6,554 bases of DNA from Gracilibacteraceae bacterium (lineage in GTDB: Bacteria; Bacillota; Desulfitobacteriia; Desulfitobacteriales; Syntrophobotulaceae), in contig JAISEW010000021.1 in assembly GCA_031263945.1 (NCBI GenBank), forward strand, positions 1 through 6,554, written 5' to 3'. The stretch's first letter is position 1; each line of letters starts with the position of its first letter. The translations under genes were made by a program, and so were the position numbers. Positions 1-6,009 of the stretch are shown piece by piece. Under the pieces are notes generated by a model. It saw only the letters and a program-made list of their open reading frames with translations, was not told the origin of the DNA and made no database searches.

Positions 1-53
1 CAGTTTCCCGGAGCGCTATGGAATTGTCAGCAGGGATTAGTTGAGTGGAGTCG

Positions 54-519
54 CTATGTGATCGTTCCTTCAGATATGTTTAACACCTCTTTCAGCTTTT
101 TCAGCATGTCCCGGACCAGGAGCTTCGTTTTGCCGTCCAGGGAGGCGGTGGGCTCGTCCAGCATGAGGAGGCGCGGTTTTTTTGCCGTGGCGCGCGCGAG
201 GCTTAAGCGGAGGCGTTCGCCGCCGGAAAAGGTGGCGGGGTAAATATCCCACAGATCCTCCGGGAGGCGGAAATACCTGAGCGTTTCCCGGGCGGCGGCT
301 TCAGCCTTCGCTGTCGTAGAGGATCTCTCCTTGCATGGGTAAATAGCTGCGGTTGATACATTTTAATATGGTCGATTTGCCCGCGCCCGAAAGGCCGACG
401 ATACCGATAAATTCCCCTTGGCCGAGCGTAAAGCTTATATTTTGGCAGGACCGGATCTCCAGACCGGGCTCGTGCAGATAAAAGCTTTTGCCAAGATCTC
501 TGACGCTCAGGATCTCCAT
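54..519 (-). pseudogene. phnL: phnL-like ABC ATP-binding protein, internally deleted and frameshifted
   Basis: This is a remnant of the PhnL subunit of the phosphonate C-P lyase system, an ABC-type nucleotide-binding protein. The 5' part (519 down to ~301, 72 codons) opens MEILSVRDLGKSFYLHEPG and carries a normal Walker A, GLSGAGKST. It runs to LPMQGEILYDSEG and hits a TGA at 301-303. From about 300 down to 54 a second frame carries the C-terminal half: LWDIYPATFSGGE (ABC signature), then LLMLDEPTASLDGKTK (Walker B and D loop), ending in a TAG at 54-56. Compared with PhnL from memory, about 60 residues including the Q-loop are missing at the junction. The protein also stops before the H-loop. 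ATP hydrolysis is therefore very unlikely even if the frameshift were bypassed. The ATG overlaps the end of the phnM fragment by 13 nt, the coupling expected of an original phn operon. Assignment to PhnL rather than another ABC ATPase rests on the KSFYLHEPG-type opening and the phnM neighbour. Confidence 0.8.
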
Positions 520-700
520 AGGCCTCCCATCCTCTCCCTCCGGTATTCCACGCGGGACGCCAGGGCGCCGTCCACGAACGCATGCGTGACGACCGGACAG
601 CCGTCCGCCAGACCCACGATCAGCAGGTCCGCTTTTTTGCCTGGTTCGATTGAGCCGCGATCCTTGTCCGCCCGCATGGCCCGCGCCGGGTTAAGGTAAA
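507..700 (-). pseudogene. phnM: 3' fragment of phnM (C-P lyase pathway diphosphatase)
   Basis: The last ~63 codons of a PhnM-like amidohydrolase survive here. PhnM cleaves pyrophosphate from alpha-D-ribose 1-methylphosphonate 5-triphosphate. The conserved C-terminal block of the family is readable: LNPARAM, DRGSIEPGKKADLLIVGL, then DGCPVVTHAFVDGALASR, and a TGA at 507-509. The metal-binding N-terminal barrel and catalytic residues are absent. Upstream of the LNPARA motif (leucine codon at 693-695) similarity stops abruptly in a C-rich stretch followed by palindromic repeats, so the 5' breakpoint lies near 696-712. The frame stays open upstream by chance as far as ~890 but is not PhnM there. 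The stop overlaps the phnL start, as in intact phn operons. It has no plausible start of its own and must be a relic. Confidence 0.8.
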
Positions 701-715
701 GGGGGGAGGGAATGG

Positions 716-736
716 ATTCCGGACGGGGTCCGGAAT
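716..736. repeat. Palindromic element ATTCCGGAC-GGG-GTCCGGAAT
   Basis: A perfect 9-bp inverted repeat (716-724 and 728-736) has a 3-nt spacer and is followed by GACGG. The 'TCCGGAATGAC' palindrome resembles short dispersed intergenic repeats known from several bacterial genomes; that resemblance is from memory. It sits at the breakpoint that truncates phnM. There is no T-run on either side, so a terminator role is unlikely. Confidence 0.55.
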
Positions 737-792
737 GACGGCGAGAGGAGAGTTTTTTCGGTTTAACCTGCACCATATTTGAAACGAATTTC

Positions 793-866
793 CGTAGGGG
801 CGGATGGCAATCCGCCCGTGGTTCCTGTTCCTCGCGGGACACGGGGCGATTGCCATCGCCCCTGCG
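793..866. repeat. 74-bp imperfect inverted repeat (REP/MITE-like hairpin)
   Basis: The left arm at 793-812 (CGTAGGGGCGGATGGCAATC) pairs with the right arm at 848-866 (GATTGCCATCGCCCCTGCG) with one mismatch and one bulged base. Inside, CCCGTG (814-819) pairs with CACGGG (840-845). The whole element can fold into one long hairpin. The outer arms 'TAGGGGCG...GGCAATC' look like a dispersed intergenic repeat. It begins 21 bp past the DUF1697 stop codon on the minus strand, so it could also protect or end the operon transcript, but no U-tract follows. Confidence 0.65.
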
Positions 867-886
867 ATTTGTACGATCACTTGAAG

Positions 887-1441
887 TCATCCAACGGGAT
901 CTTCCTGCGCCAGCGCCGCCAGTTTAAGCGTCGTGTTCGCATTCCGAATCGTTATCAGGTTGTAAACAGTCTTATTCTGAACGATTTTCGACCAGCGCGT
1001 CCGCGAGAACGTCTTGAGCGGCGCGGACCAGAAAATCACGCTGCCGTAGTGCGAAACCTTTTCATATTCCGGTTTCGCCTCGCCAACAGCCGAACAGACT
1101 TCCTCCGCTGTCGCGGGCGGGATCACGAATATCGCGTTGTGCCTGGAATCCGCGTCGCTGTTCCACCACTCCGGCGCGTGTTTGAGGGTGTCCGCCAAAT
1201 CGCCGGCGACGATGATCCCCACTGCGATTTTCAGCCCGAAGCCTGTTTCGATCAGGTTTTCGCAGACCGCCTTCACTTCCCGCAGGCCCAAATCGCTGTC
1301 AAACAGGATGTTGCCGCTATTAATGTAAGTGAGGACGTTCGCAAAACCCCGTTCCTCATACGCGGCTTTGAGCTCGGGCATGGATATTTTGTTGTTGCCG
1401 CCCACGTTCACGCCCCGCAGGAGCGATATATATTTCGTCAC
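887..1441 (-). CDS. DUF1697 family protein
   Basis: This 184-residue protein is typical in length for the DUF1697 family, whose biochemical role is not established. The N-terminal family signature is clear: YISLLRGVNVGGNNKISMPEL, then GFANVLTYINSGNILF. Near the C-terminus comes the LITIRNANTTLKLAAL block, which corresponds to the 'RNxNTxxKL' end of the family. No signal peptide or membrane segment is visible, so it should be cytosolic. The start is GTG at 1439-1441, supported by a GGGAGGT ribosome binding site 8 nt upstream. The gene follows the AAA+ ATPase stop after 28 nt with no promoter or terminator visible, so it is probably the last gene of the same operon. DUF1697 genes are usually found as stand-alone genes, so a functional link to the four genes ahead is uncertain. 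Confidence 0.93.
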   Translation of the reverse strand: MTKYISLLRGVNVGGNNKISMPELKAAYEERGFANVLTYINSGNILFDSDLGLREVKAVCENLIETGFGLKIAVGIIVAGDLADTLKHAPEWWNSDADSRHNAIFVIPPATAEEVCSAVGEAKPEYEKVSHYGSVIFWSAPLKTFSRTRWSKIVQNKTVYNLITIRNANTTLKLAALAQEDPVG

Positions 1442-1469
1442 GCCTTATGACCTCCCGCGCGCGTCTGCG

Positions 1470-3362
1470 TTATCGGATGACAGCGCCGCCTCTTGTACAA
1501 TTGAGCGAAAAAGGCATATTGTTCGCGTCAATAGAGTTGATCCTAATTTGCTCGTCGCTTTTAATGGCATTGTCAAAGAGATAGCGCGACAGCGGGTTTA
1601 TTAGCAAACTCTCCACTATATTGCCGATCCCGCGCGCTCCGTTGGCAAGGTTGCCCAATGACTTCTCCAGCAAAACGGCTCGCGCTTTTTCGCTGATCGT
1701 CAGTTCTATCCGCTTCTCGCCCGAAAGATTGCTGATTATTTTCTCTGTCTGCGCGTCGAGAATGGTCGCGGCCACCGCCGGACGGATGAAGTCGAAGACG
1801 ACGATGTTTTCCCCGATGCGGTTAAGGATCTCCGGCCGCCCGAGCTCCAGCTTGAAGTAGTTTTCTATGGCCTGGCGCACTCTGGCCTGAACTTCACTGT
1901 ATTCCATCTTTTCCGTCACATTGGCCTCGCGGATCCCCATGTCGTTACGGGTGAAAATTCCCAGGTTGCTCGTAAAGATGATAATACACTCCGAAAAATA
2001 CACCGTATTGCCTTGCCCGTCGGTCATGCGGCCGTCTTCAAGTATTTGCAGGAACTTATCGAAAATGGACGGATGCGCTTTTTCTATTTCATCAAACAAC
2101 AGGATGGAAAAAGGATTCTCCTTAACGGCGTTGGTCAGTTGTCCGCCGGCTTCATATCCCACATATCCCGGAGGCGCCCCGAGTAATTTCTGGTCGCTGT
2201 GGCTTTGCCCGTACTCGCTCATATCGAAGCGAATGCAGCGGCTTTCGTCGCCGAACAGTTTTTCAGCGAGGGTTTTAGCCGTTTCCGTTTTACCGGTGCC
2301 GGTGGGACCGGCGAAGAACAATATGCCCTTAGGTTTGGTGTGGGAAGAATGCTGAAGGCCGGACATGCCCGTAACGGCGCGCTTAACGACGTCCAGCGTC
2401 TTGACTATCGCGTAGTCCTGCCCTTTGACTCTCTTTTTGAAGTCGTCATGCGCTGTCGCCAGCTCCTTCTCATCCAATTTATCCCACGGATTCTCCCTGA
2501 TGCCGTATTTGTACAAATCGATCACCGACGGCATCCGCCGAATACTGAAGCGCTCGTTTTTGCAGAGCCGGCGCAAGCCGTTGATTTCGGTAAAGCAAAA
2601 GCCTTCGGTCAGCCCGACGAATTTATCCTGCACCTTGTCGAGTTCGTCAGGATGCTCGTTATAGTACCCGATCTCGGATCCATAGACGTCTGACGCGAAA
2701 AAACTGGGGAAATTCTCGCCTTTGACCAACAGCTCCCGCTCTTCGCGGGACGGCGCCCCTAACAGGATCGTTTTGACATTCGGATTGTCATGGTAAAACC
2801 AAACAGGGACGTCGTTCAGCTTGTTGACGATCATTACTACGATGTTCTTGAGCATCCCGCTCTCCGCGCGAACGTCTTTCCCCTCCAGCGAAGCGAGCAG
2901 AAGATTGGTAAAACTATCCAGTTCCGCTTGCGCCAAATTGTCCGGGGAGGTGATGTAACGCGAGGCCAGCGACATGACGACAGCCGTCGCGCTCGCGTTT
3001 TGGCTGACCGCCCTCCTGACGATTGACGCCGCCGACGCCGAATTGCTCCTGCCCCCAAACTCCGCCCGGATATAGTCGCCGTCGAGTTTCGCGTCCGTCA
3101 GTTTGGCGAACGCTTCGATATTGCCGCCGCCGCAAGTGTTGTAGAAGCCCTGCAGACTGTCAAAGAAGGCGACGATCTGATATCCCATATCCTTAAAATA
3201 GTAGTGGAGATACTCCGGCAGGCGAAGGACGCTGCCTTTGGAAATCTCCCCTTCCGCCGGATATTGGTAGACGTCGAGGACGTTGCCCTCCACAATGATC
3301 AGCGGTTTGATCTTGCTGAAGATGCCGAGTTCGCGGTGCCATTTTGGAATGTAATCAGCCAT
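1470..3362 (-). CDS. ClpB-D2-like AAA+ ATPase with degenerate N-terminal module
   Basis: This is a 630-residue AAA+ ATPase from the preferred ATG. The second half is a complete Clp/Hsp100 D2-type engine: Walker A GPTGTGKT (~352-359), aromatic pore loop GYVG (~399-402), Walker B ILLFDE (~420-425), sensor 1 TSN (~464-466), arginine finger in the RPEILNRI box (~R515), and sensor 2 GAR (~R577) before a ClpB-small-like C-terminus. The first ~300 residues (PLIIVEGNVLDVY..., YLHYYFKDMGY..., FVGLTEGF) lack a Walker A. They could be an inactivated AAA module plus adaptor region. No Clp N-domain, M-domain or ClpP-binding loop is obvious, so the likely role is ATP-driven protein remodelling of a dedicated partner. 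A TTG six bases upstream (3366-3368) is possible, but it sits only 3 nt from the GGGGGG ribosome binding site, whereas the ATG is 9 nt away. The start overlaps the radical SAM gene by 8 nt. Confidence 0.93.
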   Translation of the reverse strand: MADYIPKWHRELGIFSKIKPLIIVEGNVLDVYQYPAEGEISKGSVLRLPEYLHYYFKDMGYQIVAFFDSLQGFYNTCGGGNIEAFAKLTDAKLDGDYIRAEFGGRSNSASAASIVRRAVSQNASATAVVMSLASRYITSPDNLAQAELDSFTNLLLASLEGKDVRAESGMLKNIVVMIVNKLNDVPVWFYHDNPNVKTILLGAPSREERELLVKGENFPSFFASDVYGSEIGYYNEHPDELDKVQDKFVGLTEGFCFTEINGLRRLCKNERFSIRRMPSVIDLYKYGIRENPWDKLDEKELATAHDDFKKRVKGQDYAIVKTLDVVKRAVTGMSGLQHSSHTKPKGILFFAGPTGTGKTETAKTLAEKLFGDESRCIRFDMSEYGQSHSDQKLLGAPPGYVGYEAGGQLTNAVKENPFSILLFDEIEKAHPSIFDKFLQILEDGRMTDGQGNTVYFSECIIIFTSNLGIFTRNDMGIREANVTEKMEYSEVQARVRQAIENYFKLELGRPEILNRIGENIVVFDFIRPAVAATILDAQTEKIISNLSGEKRIELTISEKARAVLLEKSLGNLANGARGIGNIVESLLINPLSRYLFDNAIKSDEQIRINSIDANNMPFSLNCTRGGAVIR

Positions 3363-3969
3363 TTTCAAGTACCCCCCTAATTTTCGAGCTTATCTTGCTT
3401 TTAAAGTCTTTATTGTGTATTCCGACCGAGACGACGCCGTCCGCAGTCGTAAAATTCTGTATTTGATTGCGCGTGATCTTCAGATAGTTTTCATATTTTG
3501 CTCTGAATCGCTCGTTGAGGATAATAACGTTTTGATTTTCCGAACCTCTAAGTACAATATCCTTATTCAGTTCTTCGGCGTACCGCCCGTCGATCAATAC
3601 GGCAATCGAAGCCAACACGCTTTGAATGACTTCCGAGTCTTGTTTCATCAGTTCGGCGTATTCGAATCCGGAATAAACAATGATGTCTTTGCTGACCGTT
3701 CCCAAATAGCGGACCAGCGCCTCCAGGTCTTCGGGCTGAGCCATGGGTTCGCCGCCGGAAACGGTGAATCCGTCGACCTGGCGCCCCGCGGTGATGCCGG
3801 AGATCACTTCCCGCAATCGGTCTACGGTGATTTCAAATTCCGGCCGCCGCTCCCACAGCTCGGGATTAGCGCAGCCGCGGCATCGGCGCGGGCAGCCGCA
3901 AACCCATATGCCCACGCGGTTCCCCGGTCCCAGCGTCTTTACCGGATATAAGATCCGCGCAATATTCAC
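3355..3969 (-). CDS. NrdG-like radical SAM activating enzyme
   Basis: This 204-residue protein belongs to the 4Fe-4S radical SAM activase group that includes NrdG and PflA. It shows a GPGNR motif (14-18), the iron-sulfur motif C26-x3-C30-x2-C33 inside CGCPRRCRGC, an NPELW box, the SAM-binding SGGEP (71-75), IIVYSGFEYAEL (~96-106), LIDGRY (~125-130) and a GSxNQ motif near 142-146. These enzymes reductively cleave S-adenosylmethionine to a 5'-deoxyadenosyl radical, and usually install a glycyl radical on a partner enzyme. No NrdD, pyruvate formate-lyase or other glycyl-radical enzyme is in this window, so the target here is unknown and might be an operon partner. The start is GTG at 3967-3969. 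It overlaps the FHA gene stop as GTGA and has GAGG about 8 nt upstream. The last ~40 residues, rich in lysine and serine, extend beyond the compact core. Cytosolic and oxygen-sensitive by family. Confidence 0.92.
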   Translation of the reverse strand: MNIARILYPVKTLGPGNRVGIWVCGCPRRCRGCANPELWERRPEFEITVDRLREVISGITAGRQVDGFTVSGGEPMAQPEDLEALVRYLGTVSKDIIVYSGFEYAELMKQDSEVIQSVLASIAVLIDGRYAEELNKDIVLRGSENQNVIILNERFRAKYENYLKITRNQIQNFTTADGVVSVGIHNKDFKSKISSKIRGVLENG

Positions 3970-4595
3970 GCGGGCGCCTCAATTACGAAATACGCCGCCT
4001 GAGTTTGTCTTTCGCCGTTGACCAGCTTTCCGCCCAGGCCCACCTCGTCGCCGTTTTTCAGCCGAGTGGGCGCGCCGGCGGGAATCGGCGCGTTGTTGAC
4101 AAAAGTGTGGTTCGTGCCGCTGACGTCTTCCATATAGACCTCTCCGTTGGCTATGATCACCTTGGCGTGTTTGCGGCTGACATAAGTTTTTTCTTGGAGA
4201 TAATCGCTCATTTCCCCTTCGCGCCCGATCACCGTCACAGGTTTTGTGATCGCATAAGAAAAACTTCCGTCGAAAGAACGCAGCAGAGCGGGCGGCGGGG
4301 AACCTGCGAGACCCTTTTTGCTCTCCGCCGCCCGGACGTCGGATATATCCTCGCCGCAGGAGACGCACTTTCGCGCCTGCGGCGGATTTTCCGCGCCGCA
4401 GTCACACAGTCTTATCAGGGAGCGGCCGCCTGAGGGCGGGCCGGCGCTCCGCTCCGCGGCGCTCTGGGCGGCCAGCAGCGCTTCGTCGACGACCTTGACC
4501 CCGGTAAGGTCGGTCTCGCATTTTTTGCATTCCAGTAAGGCGGGGGGATTATGTTCGCCGCAGGCGGGGCATACCTTGAATTTGTTAAGCGCCAT
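3966..4595 (-). CDS. Double zinc-ribbon FHA-domain protein
   Basis: This 209-residue protein has three recognisable modules. Zinc ribbon 1 uses C9-x2-C12 and C23-x2-C26 (CPACGEHNPP...CKKC). After a linker rich in alanine, glycine and proline, zinc ribbon 2 uses C64-x-C66 and C77-x2-C80 (CDCGAENPP...CVSC). From about residue 107 a forkhead-associated (FHA) domain follows with the phosphothreonine-pocket residues G124-R125, S140-R141-K142-H143, N162 and N167. FHA domains bind phosphothreonine peptides, so this protein is probably the phospho-dependent adaptor of the operon, with the ribbons as protein contacts. No Ser/Thr kinase or phosphatase is encoded in the window. It starts with ATG 4593-4595, sharing one base with the upstream stop (TGATG), with a GGAGGG site 6 nt before it. 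It ends overlapping the radical SAM gene by 4 nt. No signal or membrane segment, so cytosolic. Confidence 0.93.
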   Translation of the reverse strand: MALNKFKVCPACGEHNPPALLECKKCETDLTGVKVVDEALLAAQSAAERSAGPPSGGRSLIRLCDCGAENPPQARKCVSCGEDISDVRAAESKKGLAGSPPPALLRSFDGSFSYAITKPVTVIGREGEMSDYLQEKTYVSRKHAKVIIANGEVYMEDVSGTNHTFVNNAPIPAGAPTRLKNGDEVGLGGKLVNGERQTQAAYFVIEAPA

Positions 4596-5830
4596 CAGTC
4601 GCCCTCCGTTTCATTTAGCATCGCGCGCTTTTTTGCCGTTTTTGAGCGTTTCCCGGTGACGGCGATCTCCTGTACCGGCGCGGCCGCCGTTACCGTGTAG
4701 TCGGTCAGGTTTATGATCGCAGCGTATTCCGCCGCGGGGGGAGCCAGGGACACGCGGGATTTCAGCAGCACGCCCTTGGCTTGGAGGCGTTCTTCAAAAT
4801 CCCCGAAATCGGAGCAAAACGACTCCATATCCTCATGTAAAGCCTCCGCTTCTTCCGCGGTCGGTATTCGGTCGGTTCGGTCGATCCCGCCGAGTTCTAT
4901 GGCGATCTGCCCGGCGGGATCATAGGTGACATTGATGGCCGTTCCGTCGCCGTAGGAAAAAAGCTCGTTTCGGAACCGCTTCCCGCTTCTCTTGACCACA
5001 GTGCGGCTGCCGATAACGTCATATCCCATCTCCGCCATGACCTCGTTTACGCAGTCACTGATATACGCTTGCTCAACCTGGGCCACGAGGTCGTATTGCT
5101 TCTGCATAGCGGCGGCTTCGATCCGGTTTTGCAGCGGACGGACGGTCACGGCCTGGAATGTCTGAAGCTGTTCTTTGGAGTTTATCCTTTCCGCGGCGGC
5201 GGCGGCGGCACGGACCTCGCCGATGAGCTCGCCGGGGCAGGCGGTCTCCGAAGTAAGCGCCCGCAACTGCTCCACCACTTTCTTTTTGTCCGCCGCGAAG
5301 TTTTCGTCTTCTGCTTCTGGCGGCCGGACAAAGAAAGATTGAACCCCGGCGACGTCGTCGGCGATAGCGCCTTTGACGGCCGCCGCCCCCTGTTTGGCTT
5401 TTTTTTCCATAGACGGCAGCGCCGCTTCTATTTCCCGATGTTTTGCGGCGGCCTTGTTCCGCAAGGCTTGAAGCCTGGCCAGCGTCTCCTTTCGCTTGGC
5501 CAGTTCAGTCTCGGACGGGGTGAACTTGTCCGTTTGCAGTACCGGTATCCCGGCCAGCTCCCGCAAAAACAACTGACTGTCCCGCGGCAAAGCGCCCTGA
5601 TAACCGGTCAATATGGAAATTTCCGCCGAGCAGTCGTTTGTCCGCCGATTAGCGAGTTCAAAAGTCGAGAGCAATGATCGAATCTGACCGCCGGCCTCAT
5701 TCAGATACCCGACTGACCGCTTTATTTCTTCACGGCAAACAAGGCTCTGCTGCGAGCAGTTCACCTGAGCCTGCAAATTACGCCGCTGCTCGGCGGAGAT
5801 TTCATATACGGATACTTTGGGACCGCTCAT
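4595..5830 (-). CDS. MSGPK-type coiled-coil protein of unknown function
   Basis: This is the first gene of the operon and codes for 411 residues. I do not recognise a named domain. It opens with the compact motif MSGPKVSVYEISAEQRR. From ~25 to ~150 it is largely helical, with charged heptad-like stretches (for example TELAKRKETLARLQALRNK at ~108-126). An alanine run occurs near 208-213. From ~240 to ~375 comes a more globular domain with conserved-looking blocks EMGYDVIGSRTV, SYGDGTAINVTYDPAGQIAIELGGIDRTDRIPT cut at both ends, MESFCSDFGDFEERL and AAIINLTDYT. The tail is lysine-rich (TGKRSKTAKKRA). No transmembrane segment or signal peptide is seen. The ATG at 5828-5830 has AAGGGGG 8 nt upstream. 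The stop shares a base with the FHA gene start. It could be a scaffold or the substrate handled by the AAA+ and radical SAM proteins; that is inference. Confidence 0.85.
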   Translation of the reverse strand: MSGPKVSVYEISAEQRRNLQAQVNCSQQSLVCREEIKRSVGYLNEAGGQIRSLLSTFELANRRTNDCSAEISILTGYQGALPRDSQLFLRELAGIPVLQTDKFTPSETELAKRKETLARLQALRNKAAAKHREIEAALPSMEKKAKQGAAAVKGAIADDVAGVQSFFVRPPEAEDENFAADKKKVVEQLRALTSETACPGELIGEVRAAAAAAERINSKEQLQTFQAVTVRPLQNRIEAAAMQKQYDLVAQVEQAYISDCVNEVMAEMGYDVIGSRTVVKRSGKRFRNELFSYGDGTAINVTYDPAGQIAIELGGIDRTDRIPTAEEAEALHEDMESFCSDFGDFEERLQAKGVLLKSRVSLAPPAAEYAAIINLTDYTVTAAAPVQEIAVTGKRSKTAKKRAMLNETEGD

Positions 5831-5845
5831 TTTTTCCGCCCCCTT

Positions 5846-5862
5846 AGGAACTAACAGTTCCT
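5846..5862 (-). promoter_or_regulatory. Leader hairpin abutting the operon ribosome binding site
   Basis: In the operon leader RNA, AGGAACT (5856-5862) and AGTTCCT (5846-5852) form a perfect 7-bp stem with a 3-nt loop. The AAGGGGG Shine-Dalgarno sequence (5839-5845) begins at the very next base. Such placement could influence ribosome access or mRNA stability. Confidence 0.5.
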
Positions 5863-5895
5863 TAGATTAGCGGCGTCTATCCCGCCAACGATTAC

Positions 5896-5924
5896 AGTAT
5901 AACTTGGACAGCCCCGTAATTCAA
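5896..5924 (-). promoter_or_regulatory. Sigma-A-type promoter of the minus-strand operon
   Basis: Read on the minus strand, -35 TTGAAT (5919-5924), a 17-bp spacer and -10 TATACT (5896-5901) match the housekeeping consensus at 5/6 and 5/6. Transcription would begin near 5889, giving a ~59-nt leader before the ATG at 5830. Its -35 box is one base from the -35 box of the divergent promoter at 5926-5954. Confidence 0.75.
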
Positions 5925-5925
5925 G

Positions 5926-5954
5926 TTGTTTTCCGCTTTTAGAAGCGCTAAAAT
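5926..5954 (+). promoter_or_regulatory. Divergent promoter for the 35-codon peptide gene
   Basis: Read on the plus strand, -35 TTGTTT (5926-5931), a 17-bp spacer and -10 TAAAAT (5949-5954) are followed by a start site near 5961. A small inverted repeat, CGCTT-TTAG-AAGCG (5934-5947), fills the spacer and could be an operator. The transcript would have a leader of about 100 nt before the ATG at 6061. Confidence 0.55.
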
Positions 5955-5995
5955 ATCTGTGTCGGCGGTCACATCCGATAATCGCGGCCCCAACT

Positions 5996-6009
5996 CCCGT
6001 CATGACGGG
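5996..6009. repeat. Perfect 14-bp palindrome in the peptide-gene leader
   Basis: CCCGTCATGACGGG equals its own reverse complement. It is followed at once by a 5-bp hairpin, GACAC-CCTT-GTGTC (6010-6023). Both lie in the predicted 5' untranslated leader of the small peptide gene. They could be a protein-binding site on DNA or part of a folded leader RNA; the CCCTT loop region could pair with AAGGG of the Shine-Dalgarno site. Confidence 0.5.

Larger units (their letters stand above)
696..886. other. Non-coding repeat-rich spacer between phnM relic and DUF1697 gene
   Basis: About 190 bp hold no convincing gene. The stretch contains a G-rich run at 701-710, the 716-736 palindrome, an A+T-richer gap (~750-790) and the 793-866 hairpin. 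It separates decayed phn genes on the left from the intact operon on the right, and probably marks an old insertion or rearrangement junction. Confidence 0.6.

Noticed and set aside
696..886. CRISPR array
   Set aside because: There are two unrelated palindromes only, with no regularly spaced direct repeats and no cas genes.
507..890. A full 127-aa minus-strand protein starting near 890
   Set aside because: Only the last ~63 residues resemble PhnM; the upstream part is translated repeat sequence, so this is an accidental extension of a gene fragment.
779..1450. 223-codon plus-strand reading frame opposite the DUF1697 gene
   Set aside because: It is the antisense shadow of a clear DUF1697 protein, starts inside a repeat and has no ribosome binding site or recognisable domain.
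2199..2693. 164-codon plus-strand frame opposite the AAA+ gene
   Set aside because: The minus strand here carries the Walker, pore-loop and linker motifs; the plus-strand translation shows no domain.
3363..3368. TTG start giving a two-residue longer AAA+ protein
   Set aside because: Only 3 nt separate it from the GGGGGG ribosome binding site, while the ATG at 3362 is 9 nt away and is a standard start.
5192..5212. GCC/GGC trinucleotide repeat in the coiled-coil gene
   Set aside because: It encodes a short alanine run in a helical region and is ordinary for a GC-rich gene; there is no evidence of a variable tract.
5069..5677. 202-codon plus-strand frame opposite the coiled-coil gene
   Set aside because: It is a shadow of the high-GC minus-strand gene, with low-complexity composition and no start signal.
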